A DNA stretch of 64,000 nt, taken from the NCBI GenBank assembly GCA_036365515.1, contig CM070873.1, positions 21,813,257 to 21,877,256 on the forward strand, read 5' to 3'. Positions 12,603 through 25,030 of the stretch are shown here, one piece after another. Source of the DNA: Torymus aiolomorphi (lineage: Eukaryota > Arthropoda > Insecta > Hymenoptera > Torymidae). The translations under genes were made by a program, and so were the position numbers. Below the pieces are notes generated by a model, which had not been told where the DNA came from, ran no database searches, and saw only the letters and a program-made list of their open reading frames with translations. Position 1 is the stretch's first letter; the number at the start of each line of letters is the position of its first letter.

Positions 12603-12804
12603 GGTGATGTGATACCCACACTATTACTCAATTCTGCGTTCCCGTTTTTCTCCTTCAATTTAAAACTTTTTGAAAAAAACTTTTTGACACGTTTTAAGTT
12701 TAATAAAGAACTATAACGTAGCAAAGAGTTTTTCTTTAAAATTAAAAATTTAATGAGAAAAACGGGAACCCAATTTTGAGTAATAGCGTGGATATCGCAT
12801 CACC
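12603..12804. mobile_element. TTAA-flanked foldback MITE
   Basis: The left arm, starting GGTGATGTGATACC and including GTTCCCGTTTTTCTCC, is mirrored at 12755-12804. TTAA occurs on both sides (12599-12602, 12805-12808). Confidence 0.75.
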
Positions 12805-13079
12805 TTAAGAAACATCATTGTAAAGTTTAGTTATATCAAGAAAAGTCGTTCATTGCACTCCAATTACCTGAATTCGAAAGTATAGTATTATTATATTTAG
12901 TACATTTCTATTTAAGAATTGTTTAAGAATACTTTTCTAAACAAAAGTGTCACTTTATATCGTAGTCTTACTTTCAGATTAATTCAACTAAACTCCACAC
13001 TCTCAATCACTATATTAAGTATATGCTATAATTGCAATGAAAATACAATAATATATCACGCATTGCACTATCTTTACAA

Positions 13080-13526
13080 CTTGAGCACACAATAACTGTT
13101 CTTTCACCCGTGTTTCCCATTGATTCCATGCAAACCGAACGGTTCGCGGCACCCATTCCGCTGACCTCAACCCTGCGCCGAAAAAATCCTCTCCACAACA
13201 ATCCTCCTCTTCTTTCCCTCCTCTTTCTCCTTCGGTTCGCCTGGGGCATGGGCGTCTCAAATTGCCCCCCGCGACTGACTGACCCCTTCGGAAAAGTCGG
13301 TCGCTCGCTTGCCTCACGAGAAAGAGAGAGGGATATAAGTAATTGTCGCGCGCGCCTCGTGAAAAAGAAGCGGATTTCCGAGAGCGGTAAATCCGAAGGC
13401 GCGCCGCCATTCTCGTCCTCCTTTTCGACTCGCTCTTTTTCCGAGTTTCGCGGATTTTTCTATCTCTCTCTATCTATCGCGGGGGAGCGATGGCTCGTAA
13501 CGTCTTGCTGCCTGTGTGCGTGTGTG

Positions 13527-13586
<60 letters not shown>

Positions 13587-13860
13587 CGTGTGTGTGTGTG
13601 CGTAGCTTTCTCCGTGCGGTTTGATCTTTTGTCGGTGTGTCGGAGATGCGGTCGCCTCGTTTCTTTCTAATTAAGGCTTTTTCAGCGAGGGGCAGTCTGC
13701 GGCCAATGTGGTGTTCCGAATATCGCCTTATATAAGAAAGATGGAGCTGGCCGGGAATTATTGTGATTCCGAGCATTATTTCGGCGGTTAGGCGGTATGG
13801 TAATCAGCCGGAGTGAGTAATCGCGGATACGAAACTTATGAGATTTTCTAGGACTCGAGG
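13080..13860. other. GC-rich island with skew switch, counted by hand
   Basis: In 13081-13260 I count 66 C and 29 G; in 13621-13800, 56 G and 32 C. The core includes the compound microsatellite and TTATATAAG near 13731. The 186-codon frame at 13110 runs through the microsatellite and is not supported. Confidence 0.55.
13513..13602. repeat. Compound (TG)(TA)(TG)(CG) microsatellite
   Basis: TG, then TA, TG, CG and TG tracts. The long apparent reading frames across it on both strands are repeat artefacts. Confidence 0.9.
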
Positions 13861-14380
13861 TTTACGTAAGAGATTGTGTCCCATTTATCTGGGAATTTAA
13901 TAACCGAATTGACTTTGGGAGTTAAATCAACCTATTTATAGAAGGGAAAACGTGACCTGAAAAGTTGTCTAATCGTAAAATGGCTTTTAATTGGCAAAAC
14001 TTAAATTAGTTTTAAAAAAGAAGTCATACATCACTTTTTACTCGATTGTGTTTTTTACATTAAATTTCATCTTCCACGTACTTTTTCAAGCTATAAATTT
14101 TAACGTGATCTGAAGGTACTACCCTAAAAGTGAGTTATATTATTCCTTCTTTATCTTTTTTAAGAAAAATTATTACCATCTAGGATTAAAACGTGAAGAA
14201 AAATATAATATTTCTGAAATCATTTTTCTATTGAATTATCTTATAATTTCAAATAATAAATAAATAATAACTTTAAAAGCGGAATCAATGCGCACCAGCA
14301 AATCCCAAGCATTATTAAATTTATGTTTCATTTTGTGCCACAATATTAAATTTTTTGAAAATCCGTAGAGATCCGTAGAG
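13861..14380. other. AT-rich DNA, nothing recognised
   Basis: No feature I can support. Confidence 0.5.
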
Positions 14381-14960
14381 AGCCAAGAAAGGACGAATTT
14401 CTGCAAAGAGAACTTTGAAAAGTGAAAAACTTCAATTTTCGACGTCGAGGGAACCTGGACACTGCCGAAAAGTCCGTTAATTTACTCGAACGGTGTCCTC
14501 CTAATTGAAACTTACGTGTCAGAAAAGTGTAAGGGAAGCAGCCCGTTTAATACCATCGCGTCGGATATAACGCCGCTGTCCTCTTTCCGCGCCCTCCTCT
14601 CTCTCTTTCCCTTTTGTTCTCTCCCTTTTCTCTTCTGCTCGCTCTTATCGCATTTATCGAGTGAGCTCCGCTGTTCCGCTCGTAAACTAGGTTCCAGATT
14701 ACGTGATCGGCGAGGAAATCGTTTTTTAAAAGCCCTCTAATGAAACTCGAACGCGCCGCGCTGTAAACAAAATCGCGAGCTAACAAAATGAGTTTGTTTT
14801 TCAATTTCTTCGTCTGATGATGAAATGTACTTTTTTTTCGTTGATTCGGTGGATGAAAAGTGTGGAGTAATGTACATCGGGCGAAAGATCAGTTAGCTTT
14901 ATTAGAAATTATTACGGAACGTTTGGTCGGAGGATTAGGCTAGGTCTAATTTGATTTACT
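14381..14960. other. GC-rich island with CT-rich core
   Basis: TCTCTCTTTCCC tracts near 14600; the right shoulder is G-rich (GATTCGGTGGATGAAAAGTG near 14840). Confidence 0.45.
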
Positions 14961-15101
14961 GATAAACTGTTATTGCTTGTATCTCTTAATAATACGTAAC
15001 GGTCGGATATTTTGGTATTTGGAACCCAATATAGTATATAATAAACAGTAAAAATTACACATAAATTAATTACCTTTCTGAATTCCTTTGATCTGCATTG
15101 G

Positions 15102-15175
15102 CAATCAAATTCTTTGTTAATATATTCTGCCCCAATAGCCAATCAAATTCTTTGTTAATATATTCTGCCCTCGAT
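15102..15175. repeat. 38-bp tandem duplication
   Basis: CAATCAAATTCTTTGTTAAT with following ATATTCTGCCC occurs at 15102 and again at 15140. Confidence 0.85.
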
Positions 15176-15399
15176 TCTGCCCTATATACAGACAAAATGA
15201 TCAGAACCACTAAAACGCTCAAATACTCAATTTTAATTTCACTAAATTTACGAAACGACACCGACAAATCCGTAAATATTTTCATTCAAAAAAATCAATA
15301 CCCGCGGACGAAAAAGCTACTTTTTTGATAACCAACTCCAATCGATTTCGCACACCTCAAAAATGAATTCGGCACATATAAATATTATAAATAATGTCA

Positions 15400-16040
15400 T
15401 AAAAAACCGACTACGATCTACCGAATGCTAATTCCGCGGCCACACCCACGAAATTGTCAATTCCCCTCCATTCACCGTCCCCCCACACCTCTCACAAAAA
15501 TCCATCGTAATACCCGCCTCGCTATACACACACCCGAGGACTCTAGGCTCTACCCGAAGCCGGTAATAATTCGCCAGTGTCCAACGAAATTAGGGAAAAT
15601 TGATTTTCCACCTCTGCCCCCTTTTGATTCTCGCTCGCGCTCGCGCTCGCGCATTTGCATCACAAAACCTTTTGTGTGCTTTCTGGCGTGCATATGAGCC
15701 TCTCTCTCTCTCTCTCAGCATTGTGCGAGCGTGCGATCGATATAGGCCACGGGCGCTCGCATTATCGCCCCCCTGGATATTCAATTTCCAGCGCGCGGGT
15801 TCGCTCTTTCTGCGCGCCGCGGGATTATCATTTTGTCACATGGCCGTGGGAGGCTTCGGCATGCGCGAGCGCGAAATCGCCGGGAACAATGACGCACGGG
15901 GGATATGTGAATGGCCTAACGAGTCGCGGGCGCGCGGAGATGGTGAGGTTGGTCGGGTGTGGTTAATGGGTCGGCGAGGTGATACTGGCTTCTGGGGCTG
16001 ATTACTCGCTGCTGATGGGATTTCGGCTCTTTGTTGTGTA
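15400..16040. other. GC-rich island with skew switch
   Basis: A strong C-rich left shoulder (CCCCTCCATTCACCGTCCCC near 15462) and G-rich right shoulder (GGTGAGGTTGGTCGGGTGTG near 15942), with (CG)n and (CT)n in the core. Confidence 0.5.
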
Positions 16041-17890
16041 AAGCGTGTACTGTATTTTTGTGCTACTTTGTTTATTAATTAAAAGATCCCACTTTCTCTT
16101 GCTAAACTCTTTAAACTGTGATATCGGGCTAATCAATAATTGCAGTCATTGTAAGTTTAATAAGTTATGGGCCTTTTTCATTGGGTTAAATTTATATCCT
16201 GTAGAAATATCCAAGAATAACACTAACACTAATGTAATATTTTCTCGGCCAACTGATATTTTCATTTACTTCCAAAATATTACTTTCTTCTCCTGACGCA
16301 CACGACCCATTTTCCCGTACGACGCAGTTATTCGAACACCTTTCATTCCGCAGGACTTTATCGGCATTAATGTGCAATCGATAGGACTGTGGGGGGGACT
16401 ACTCATTGGCGAGCGCGTGGCCAAAGTTGAGGTATCTCGCCTTCTCCCTCGATTGATGGTACTTTAGGTTCAACATACTTGTAAACATCGTTGACCCGGC
16501 TTTGGTTCGGCGCTTGGGCAAACACGCACACACACGCACACAGTTCTTGTCCTCTTCCTCTCGCTCGATGGAACGAGGATTGTAAGCTCGAGTTGGGGAG
16601 CTCAACGCTGAAATTCAATTTCTGAAATTAATTGAAAATCGCTTAACGATCGGTACTGACGCTACGGAAGCGCTTCGAATTCCATGGAAATTAATAAAAT
16701 TTTTGCTAGTTTTTAAAATGCATGAGTCGCTTGAAAACTCGCTCAGCAATTTTGTGGGGTGATTCATGTAAATAAATAAAGTAACTGATATAACAATAAT
16801 TGCTCGTCATCACAATTTTAACGATTCCGATAATGAAAAGGCGCATTGCAGCAAAAAATACTTTGACTATATCAATAAACTTAAGTTTTAATTCAACTTC
16901 GCGCATACGGCTATAAGCATATAAACTTAGAATGAAATTCTAATCCCTGAAATGTGCTTCAGCGAATTAGCGCGCACTTAAATTCCCGGGAATTTACGCC
17001 TCTCTTGCGCGTTACTTTGCCCCCTTCTCATTTGGTTCATTTTCGTTTGCTTTACATTTCCTCCGGGGAGAGAGAAAGAGGTTCAACGTGCCGTTTCTCG
17101 AGATAAACGCGCTAAAATTACAACGATACCGGGGAAAACTACCTCCACCGCTCCGAGCTACTACACAGAGCGACGACGCGTGTTGTGCTACACCTTGTGT
17201 GAGAGGCCGCATGCGGCCATCTTAATGACAAAGGTGTCTCTTTTTACACATGTGATGAGTAGAGTTACAGCAAGTTGGAGAGTCGAGAATGTAATTTTAC
17301 ATACCATATTGTCATTAAAAGTGCATAAACAGAGTTGTTGAGAAAAAGTGTGGTTTTTAATCGTTGAAAAAGTATTGTAATGGTATGCTTGATGCTATTT
17401 ACTTTGAGATGTTAAATGGTTTTCTTTTGTTTTAGTACAATTTTTTTAAGAGTTTGTGAAAGAGGATAGCGTATGTGTCACCTTTGACTCACAATCAGTA
17501 TTATTATTACGCCATTACAAAGTTATTAGATAATACTACGCGTATATCTTTGATAACTCTTTTAGGCTTCTTTTGAAGTTTTGTGCTTCAACTGGAAAAA
17601 GCTTTTAAAACGCCCATTTTCTCTCTACTATTATCTTTACATTTTTAATAATTATGTAGCTTTTACTTTTATTAGAAACGTTATTATTTTCATAAAATAT
17701 CTGTAAGGTAGTCGAATAAAACATTTAATAATGAACCTTCAATTTTTTTAATTTAAAACTAGCAAAGCTTACCTCGCTTGTTTGAAATTATTAAAAATGG
17801 ATTGAAATAGTTGTTATTATATGTATATGCTGCGGCATCCACCTTTATAATTTATAAATAAAAAATGAAAAAATACGAAAAACAATTCAG
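16041..17890. other. AT-rich DNA with two weak GC patches
   Basis: Patches at about 16390-16600 and 16980-17280 are less polarised than the other islands. The rest shows nothing. Confidence 0.4.
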
Positions 17891-18420
17891 TATCTCAAAC
17901 TCCATAAAATAATGCAAAGCTCTAAATTATTTTCCATTATTTCCAACAATTTCAAAAACTTTTCCTCACAACCCCCAGCACAATCACGGCCCCAGACCCT
18001 CGAACGCGAGCGTCCGGTTAACTCGTTATTCAAACTCGGAGGGCTGCCCGAATTTTCCGAGCACCCAAAGGGGAGATTGGACTGCAATCTCGCGTTTATC
18101 GCAACGCGAAAAGATGTACGTTACGCTCGTTCACGTGCGGATAATTTCTAGCAATCTCGCGTGTGCGTGTGTGTGACCTTCGGGCGACGAGTGAGTGTCG
18201 GAAATGAAGACGGCGATCAGGTGTAAGGTGTCCAGGGATAAGAGGCTATTTGAGGGGACGCGGTTTAGTTAGGAAGGCCATTTTGCTGGGTTGTATGGGA
18301 AAGAGAGAAATGATAAGAGCATATTTTGTGGAAATAGGCCAGTCGGGATGTATATATGTTGGCCCTGATGGAAAACCAACCTTGGCCTAGATTCATTTTA
18401 TTCGGAAATTTGTGAATGAC
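17891..18420. other. GC-rich island with skew switch
   Basis: CCCCCAGCACAATC on the left against GTGTAAGGTGTCCAGGGATA on the right; GTATATATG near 18350. Confidence 0.5.
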
Positions 18421-18839
18421 TTAATTTTGAAGGTTTTAATAACGTAGCCTAATTTTCGATGATCTATTTAACGTTTTTGTGACCATCAATTGAGTAGATT
18501 TTTTTTCTACGATATAGCAATTAAAATATTTAGCATTTTATTACACAATTAACATTGGTATGTTCTTTACTTCCTATAATATAGTGAAATGATTAGATCA
18601 ACTAAATGAAAAATTGAGGGACCTTGATAGTAATGATAATAAATCTCATTGTTGCTTTGGAAATCTTTTTTTCTAAAAGTTTTTAACAACACGATCGAAA
18701 CATTATGTACAAATTTAGCATCCAGATTTTTGGGTTACTTTATTTAAATGCAATCTTATCAAACAAAAGACAATGCCAAAAAAGCTTTCCATCGTAACTG
18801 AATACTATTACCTACTTCTCTCGTAAATTTCTAATCATT

Positions 18840-19560
18840 CTAACAATCGCTGTCATTAAAATACCCATCAGAACCTCTAAACAAGATAGATCCATTCTAA
18901 ATAGAAAAACACCCAACTCCATTTAACCTCGCAACATGCAAACAATCCTCCCTCAAGCTTCCAAAAATCCCCCAAAGACAAAGATACCAGCAGCCCTCGG
19001 AAAATCGATTTCCGGTCACCCCTGACCATCATAGGTTCTGCGTTATCGCGGAAGTTCCTTGAAGTACGCCTGCACACACTCACCAGCCAGGCCGAACAGC
19101 GTAACTTGGAAATCAATTTCAGCCGGAGTGCGCAACATAGTCGTGAAAAATGCAGGAGCTCTATAGAAAGCGACGTGTAGCGCCGATCGATGGCCCATTA
19201 TCGCGATTATGGCAGCGCCAGCGGGAGATTTCTAATGCATGCGCCTTGTGTACCGACGGTGCCTTGACGCTTGTCTTTATTACTGTACCAAGCGGTAGAC
19301 GATTTTATACGGCCCTGGACGAAGCGGACACGCCCCAGAAGTCGAATGGGTGTAATCGTGGCTGAACTCTATTTTTGGGAGCTGGCTATTCTCGTTGGTG
19401 TCGCTCTTTGTTGCGAATATAACTTTTATTTTTGTTCAGAGTCGCTTTAGAGCGCCGAAGGTATACATCGAATCGATAGGCGGGATTCTCACTGATCGTT
19501 TCGCGCGTTGGATAGGTTCTTCGTTGCTGTCGAATTTCAGAGAGTTTAGCACGGAAGTAC
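18840..19560. other. GC-rich island with skew switch
   Basis: The left shoulder has CCTCCCTCAAGC and AAAATCCCCCAAAG, the right one GGGTGTAATCGTGGCTG. Frames here have no splice support. Confidence 0.5.
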
Positions 19561-19789
19561 TCGACTATTTATAATCTACCGAATTGTAAAGTATTAAATG
19601 ATGTTCAATGCAGTTTGCATATGTTGCATCAACCTTTCCAAGCTCAATATACATTGAAACAAGGTTTACTTTATTGACAGACAACATGTATCCATTTTAT
19701 CAATCTGTATTTTGCTTCAATATTTGTTCTGCGTCAGAACAATTATTGACGATGATATTACAATAGCACTAAAAACATCTTCTGCTCAC

Positions 19790-20330
19790 GTATACCTCAA
19801 CCTCATCTGAAATTAATCCTGTTTCGTCCCCGTTCGAGGTCAGCTGCTGACCCTCCTCTCCGATGCACCGATGATGCAATTTGCAAGGCCGCTCGTTCGT
19901 CTCCTAACGACTCCTTTTATTTCCTCCCCGCTCGCGGATAATGATGATGATATATATCATACTCTGGATCGCTCCTTAATTCGCGTTATCGAATTACACG
20001 GGCGAGAGAGCGCATCTCTCGCGTTTTTCGGCGCGGTACCGTTGCTCGATTACCTTGCCGGGAAGGGATAATAATCGGGTTGAGGATGACGTTTATCATT
20101 CCCGAAAATATCGTTGCCGACTTTTTTGCGAGGAGGAATTACGGTTTTGTTGGGCTTTGGGAGTTGATGGTTCGGCGAAGGAGAAATGTTGCTTGGCTTG
20201 TTAGGAGAAGTGAACTTACGGTTCAGGAGAAAAGAAATATTTTACGTGCTTGGAAATCAAAGATTTATAAAGCACTTTTAAATGATTGCTTGGTTAAAAT
20301 AAATACTAGTTGTAAAGTAATTTAACTTTA
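19790..20330. other. GC-rich island with skew switch
   Basis: C-rich from 19790 to 19870 and G-rich from 20080 to 20240 (TTTGTTGGGCTTTGGGAGTT). Confidence 0.5.
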
Positions 20331-20495
20331 ATAACAATGTTTTAAATTAAACCAGCTGTAATTGTCATATCTATGTGCAAAAAACACTTTGTTAAGCATG
20401 ACAGACATCAAATTTCAATCTAAATATTGTTTTTTTTTAACTTTGATGTTTTTATATAGAGACGTGCCTTGAAAAATAAAAATATTTCAAAAAAA

Positions 20496-20926
20496 TATTG
20501 CAAACAAAGAATGGCACTTACAGGCACTTAATGTTTTCGTACACTACCTGAACCAAGGAAATATAGTTTAGATAACTCTAGTTTATATACTTTAGTTGGC
20601 TTGTGTAAATATAATGGCATCCCACTACTATGAGTTCCTTGAAAAAAAGAAGGATAAATATAATTTTCCTAAAAAAATTATTAAATACTCTAATAAATAT
20701 AAAATTTTCAGAAATTACCTATACCCATTCTTCTGGCAAAACATCAAAATGATTGTGACCTTTTTCATTCAAAACAAGTTTTTCTCTTTCTTCATAAAGC
20801 ACATAAGATTTTTTGTCAAGTCGTTTTTCTTTAAATTCATCTGATAGACTTTCTTCAAGCATTGCTTCAGTCTTATCATCAGGTATATCAGAATCCATAC
20901 TATTATTGGTGCAGATATATACCCCA
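20496..20926 (-). pseudogene. pasha: Decayed fragment of pasha (DGCR8), WW-domain region, intron retained
   Basis: Pasha/DGCR8 is the nuclear RNA-binding partner of Drosha in the Microprocessor. Read on the minus strand, 20926-20719 encodes an acidic stretch ending GHNHFDVLPEEWV, then a TAG stop where Gln is expected. After an 80-bp interval (20718-20639) the sequence resumes as THSSGMPLYLH, then LYFLGSGSVRKH, a TAA stop (20530-20528) and VPVSAILCLQY. These match the conserved WW-domain and following region of insect Pasha. The interval starts with an intact GTAATT donor, but its acceptor now reads CAA instead of CAG. The fragment is therefore a genomic, intron-bearing duplicate, not a processed copy. 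Two stops and the lost acceptor make it non-functional. Identification is by remembered family motifs, with no alignment run. Confidence 0.72.
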
Positions 20927-21039
20927 TTTTATTTCCACAATGGTTTTTCATAGTAAAAATAAATAATAAGATTCTCATTTTTTGGCTTCTCTCTATTCCC
21001 ATGAAAACTCCAACGACACACGAAACTGCTTGTCCCCTG

Positions 21040-21540
21040 TCCACTTAAGCCACTCTCTTTCCCATTTTTCACCAGACCGCCAATTAATCTCTTGGAATCA
21101 GCTGCAAATCGGCGCGCGTACCGATAAGCACCCGAACCCCTAATCCCGCGGCTCCCGCCAACTAAAACCGATAATTCGTTGCGGTAGCCTGCACGTATAC
21201 GCATGCGCACACCGTGGAATCCCCATTAAATTCGAAACGCGCGCAATTAGTCCATTATCGCGCGGGGGGGCAGAAAAAGGAGAAGCAGGTACACACATAC
21301 GCGCCGCGAGGCGACGGTTCTCTGGCGGCCGGTGCTCTGTAATTGAGTGATTTGCATCTCATATGCGTGCCGTCTGTGTGTGTGAGAGCAGTCGGTTGGC
21401 GGCGATCGGGGCTGGGAAACTAGAGTTAAAGATGCATTTTTGCTGGCTGCCGGTGGGATTTTGCCGCGATAATGAGCTGGAGATCCGGAGAAATATTAAC
21501 AACGATCTTGGGAGTTAGATTCGTGCAAACTATATCAATA
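21040..21540. other. GC-rich island
   Basis: The core has GCGCGGGGGG and GCATGCGC; the right shoulder has TTGGCGGCGATCGGGGCTGG. Confidence 0.45.
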
Positions 21541-21769
21541 TTCGGTTCTGTCAATGTCGTCGTATATCTTTATAAGCAAAAAATTATCTAAAAATGTAAG
21601 ATGCGCTACGAAATATTTACATTAATTCACTCTGACAACAAGTTTGAAGCGTCAAATGTCATAAATGTTATTGCAAGATAAACACCTGATGAAACTTTGA
21701 TCAATCAGATACATATTTTATAAAACTAGTTAATAAACGTACCATCACTCACGTCATCCAGATTATTAT

Positions 21770-22560
21770 ATTTAAAAACTTCCCAACGTACCTCATGTCT
21801 TACTCACTCACCTCCCCACCGCTGAAACTCAAGCTACCTCTTCTTCGCGCTTCGCAGATTGAAAAACCAGCTCCTTAAAAGTATGCATCCATATGTCCAT
21901 CCACTTGGAAGCAATAAACATCGTGACTCGCGAGTCACTCGAGCCGAAATCGTGCGCTCAGAGCCAATCCATCGAAAAGTATTACACACGGCTTTCGACA
22001 TGCAAAGCGAGTGCCGTCCTCCTCTCCTTTCCCCCCTCGATCACGAGAAGACGACGACGACGACTCGGGCGAAAAATCGGCGATGCTCACGGCGAGCGCG
22101 CACGCAAGCGAGCGAGACATTGATTGAACCGGGAGCACTTGCCTCGCATACCAGGGTAATGCCGCTGAATTGCAGGCCCCGCGAGCGAGCGCACGCGCAA
22201 TTAAAGGCCCCGGCAGCGGTATATAGCCACCTCCACCTCCTCCTTCTCTTACGACGATGTATGAGGGCCATATTTTTGACCCAGCGGAGAGACGTACAAA
22301 TGGCGCGGGGAATATGGGTCACGGCTAGAGAGAAGATGGTAGCATTGCGGGGAGTATTGATTGCGCGGGGAGTGCATGGTTTTTATTCGATGTGGCTTGT
22401 TTGAAGGGGAATAATGCAGCGGTGCTTTTTTAGGAAACTCGCGGCGAATATAGTAGATTGTTATCCGGTGAATTGTATGGAAACCTGACCGGTTCGCGGT
22501 TCTTTGGGAGAACGTTGCCGTGTTTTACTATGTTATCTAATCTGCGTTGGGTGCTCGAAT
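21770..22560. other. GC-rich island with skew switch
   Basis: Left CACTCACCTCCCCACC; right GGGGAGTATTGATTGCGCGG. It contains GGTATATAGCC near 22218. The 181-codon frame at 21859 overlaps three others and is not called. Confidence 0.5.
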
Positions 22561-23150
22561 TAAACAGTAAAAGATATTTTTAGCAGATTTTTTAAGCATT
22601 GGTCTTTAGTGTTTTACGAGGAATTAAATAATAAAAACACTAAAAATACGTAATATTTTTTGCTGAAACTGTTTTATAATAAAGACCATTCGGTTGATTC
22701 TTTTCATTAACGTATAAGTTTTAGATTTTTCCCGGAAATTTATAAATCGCAGCAATATTTCTACGTTTAGTATCTAAAGCGTTACAGTTATGTTTACTAA
22801 TGTTGTCCGCGTCTGACACTTTATTACGGTAAAGATTCTGATTACAATTTATGTGAGAATTAGACCGGCGAGATAAAAGCTATTTTTAAGTGGCTATAAT
22901 CAGATTATCATTCGCTTGCGTTCGTTAAATTACAGGAATTATTAGTCGGACTCGCTTCAAATGCGCGATAGCAAAGTTTGTTTATAAATCAGATTCGAAC
23001 TTTCGCGCTAATCGCGGAAATTTCATTGAAAAGTTCCAGATAAATTATAGCGAATCCATTTAGTATCGTGCTAGTAGTTGCTTTGATAACAGCGTTTTCG
23101 AAAAAAGTTATCCCTTTTAACTAAAATTTATGTTTCAACAAAAAAAAAAA
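22561..23150. other. AT-rich DNA, nothing recognised
   Basis: No supported feature. Confidence 0.5.
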
Positions 23151-23770
23151 CTTCCGACACCATTCAACAATGAAAATCCCCGAGACCTCACAGAAAGTAC
23201 AACCGGAGCCTAGATCCGGGAATAAATTTACAATACTTAACATATTATCGTCATCCCTAACCGGCGAATTCCACGCAAGCCAAACATTTTTCCACGTCCT
23301 CGTCCAACTTCGTCGCCCGTCTCCGTCAGTCTTATCCGCGCGCCCAAGACACTTAAATCATAATTCCTGCGCGCTGGGGGAAGTAGGCTAGATAAGCGAG
23401 GAGCGAGAGTATATACCGTAACGAAGAGAGCAGATTTCGTGCGCAGCGCGCGGAAAGTTTGCCCCGCGGATCCCAGACTTGTTTTATTCCCGAGGCGCCC
23501 CGCGGGTTATCCGCACCGAGGCATCGGAATCGTCGAGTGAGTATTGTTCCTCTCGTGCGGCTTTTGTCGTTGTTTTTTTTTTTTTAATATAAACGTAAGT
23601 GGGTTGCCGTGAAAATAAATCAATAGCGTGCGGTTGCTCGGCCATTTTAATTCGAATTTTATATAGCGGTGCGGTGTAAAGTTTGTATTCTTTTTAAAAA
23701 ATGAGTAACTGTTAAGTTTGGTAAGAGTTTTGTTACTAAACGTGTCTGATATAAAAGGTATATGAGTGAA
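23151..23770. other. GC-rich island with skew switch
   Basis: C-rich 23170-23340, CpG-rich core, G/T-rich after 23530. GTATATACC near 23409. Confidence 0.5.
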
Positions 23771-23820
23771 TTTTAATTGTTTTTGGGCCTCTGTACTTTC
23801 TCATGTAAAATAGTGAAAAT

Positions 23821-23925
23821 TCATTTATTTATTATTTATTATTATTTATTATTTATAAATTTATTATTTATTTTATTTATCATCTATTCATTCATTTATG
23901 TATTTATTTATTCATTTATTTAATT
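23821..23925. repeat. Degenerate (TTTA)n low-complexity tract
   Basis: Runs of TTTA, TTA and TTCA units over about 100 bp. Confidence 0.8.
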
Positions 23926-24324
23926 TTTACTATTTAAAACTGAAAATTTAATGTTGTTATTTTAAAAAGTGAATATTATTTGTACATTTTTCGTACTACT
24001 GCATTTATACACTACTAGTGCATTAATGTATACTACTCCAATAATGGGGTGTCAATATTTTTATAATAAACGGTTCGTAGCTACTGAAATAGTTTATTTT
24101 TACCATTTTTCATTTAGAGAATACAAAAAAGATTTCCCGTAATTTTTTTTGTATTACTCATTCTAACAAATGATCAACTCATTTATAAATAAAAATAAAA
24201 TATTTTTTTTGTAATTTATTTAATAATACTGTATTTTATTATTTAAAAGATTAATTTAATATATAATCGTATATTTTATTTGTTACAACTAAATGCATCT
24301 AATTCGAATTAGGTGTGTTTCAAG

Positions 24325-24347
24325 CGTGCGTGCGTGTGTGTGTGTGT

Positions 24348-24382
<35 letters not shown>
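24325..24382. repeat. (GT)n microsatellite
   Basis: About 27 GT units with two interruptions. Confidence 0.9.
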
Positions 24383-24383
<1 letters not shown>

Positions 24384-24479
24384 CCGAACAATCAATCACA
24401 GAGACTTTTATAGTATTTTACTTTCTACTCTCAAAACTTTCAAAATTATTATGTTCATAGTAATATTTTTTTAATGCTC

Positions 24480-25030
24480 ACTCTCACCATTAAGTATCCT
24501 ACACAAACACAATCTATATACTTTAATAATCTCTGCCTAGATCATAACTCCAAAAAGAATGCAATTCATGCACCACAAATGCATTTCCCATCGACTTCGA
24601 ATATAATTAATTATTTCCAATCCCCCAAGAAATCGATTGCCTGCGAAATTCGTTAAATCTTATCTAATTCTCGAATAAAAGGCGAGCGAGCGGTGCCTCC
24701 TCTCATTATCCTAATAGTTCCGCAGCGGCGGCGAAGAATCAACGTTTAATAAAAGTTTCTCGAAGGAGACCGAAAGCGTGCCGCCGTTAATTGGATGCGT
24801 AATTAAACGGGCGAGGCGCGTTCTCGCGATGAGGCGAAAAGTTCGCCCGCGGAAAAGTCGAGATGTAGGTTTTACGAGGGTTTTTCTTTTTTTTCTTAGC
24901 CGAAGGTAGAATGTCGAGTTGTTTTAGTTGGGAGATGAGTTTCGCGAGAGTTTGATAGATCGGAGAATTCAGCTGGCAGAAATGGGAGTAGTGTACAGAA
25001 ATGGTATTGTAATGTCGTAAAACTGCATAG
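24480..25030. other. GC-rich island with skew switch
   Basis: CTCACTCTCACC at the left edge; GTTGGGAGATGAGTTTCGCG near 24928 at the right. Confidence 0.5.

Noticed and set aside
13110..13670. 186-codon open frame
   Set aside because: Its second half is translation of the TG/TA/CG microsatellite, and a similarly long frame exists on the other strand.
21859..22404. 181-codon open frame
   Set aside because: It overlaps three other frames in the same CpG-rich island and shows no recognisable domain.
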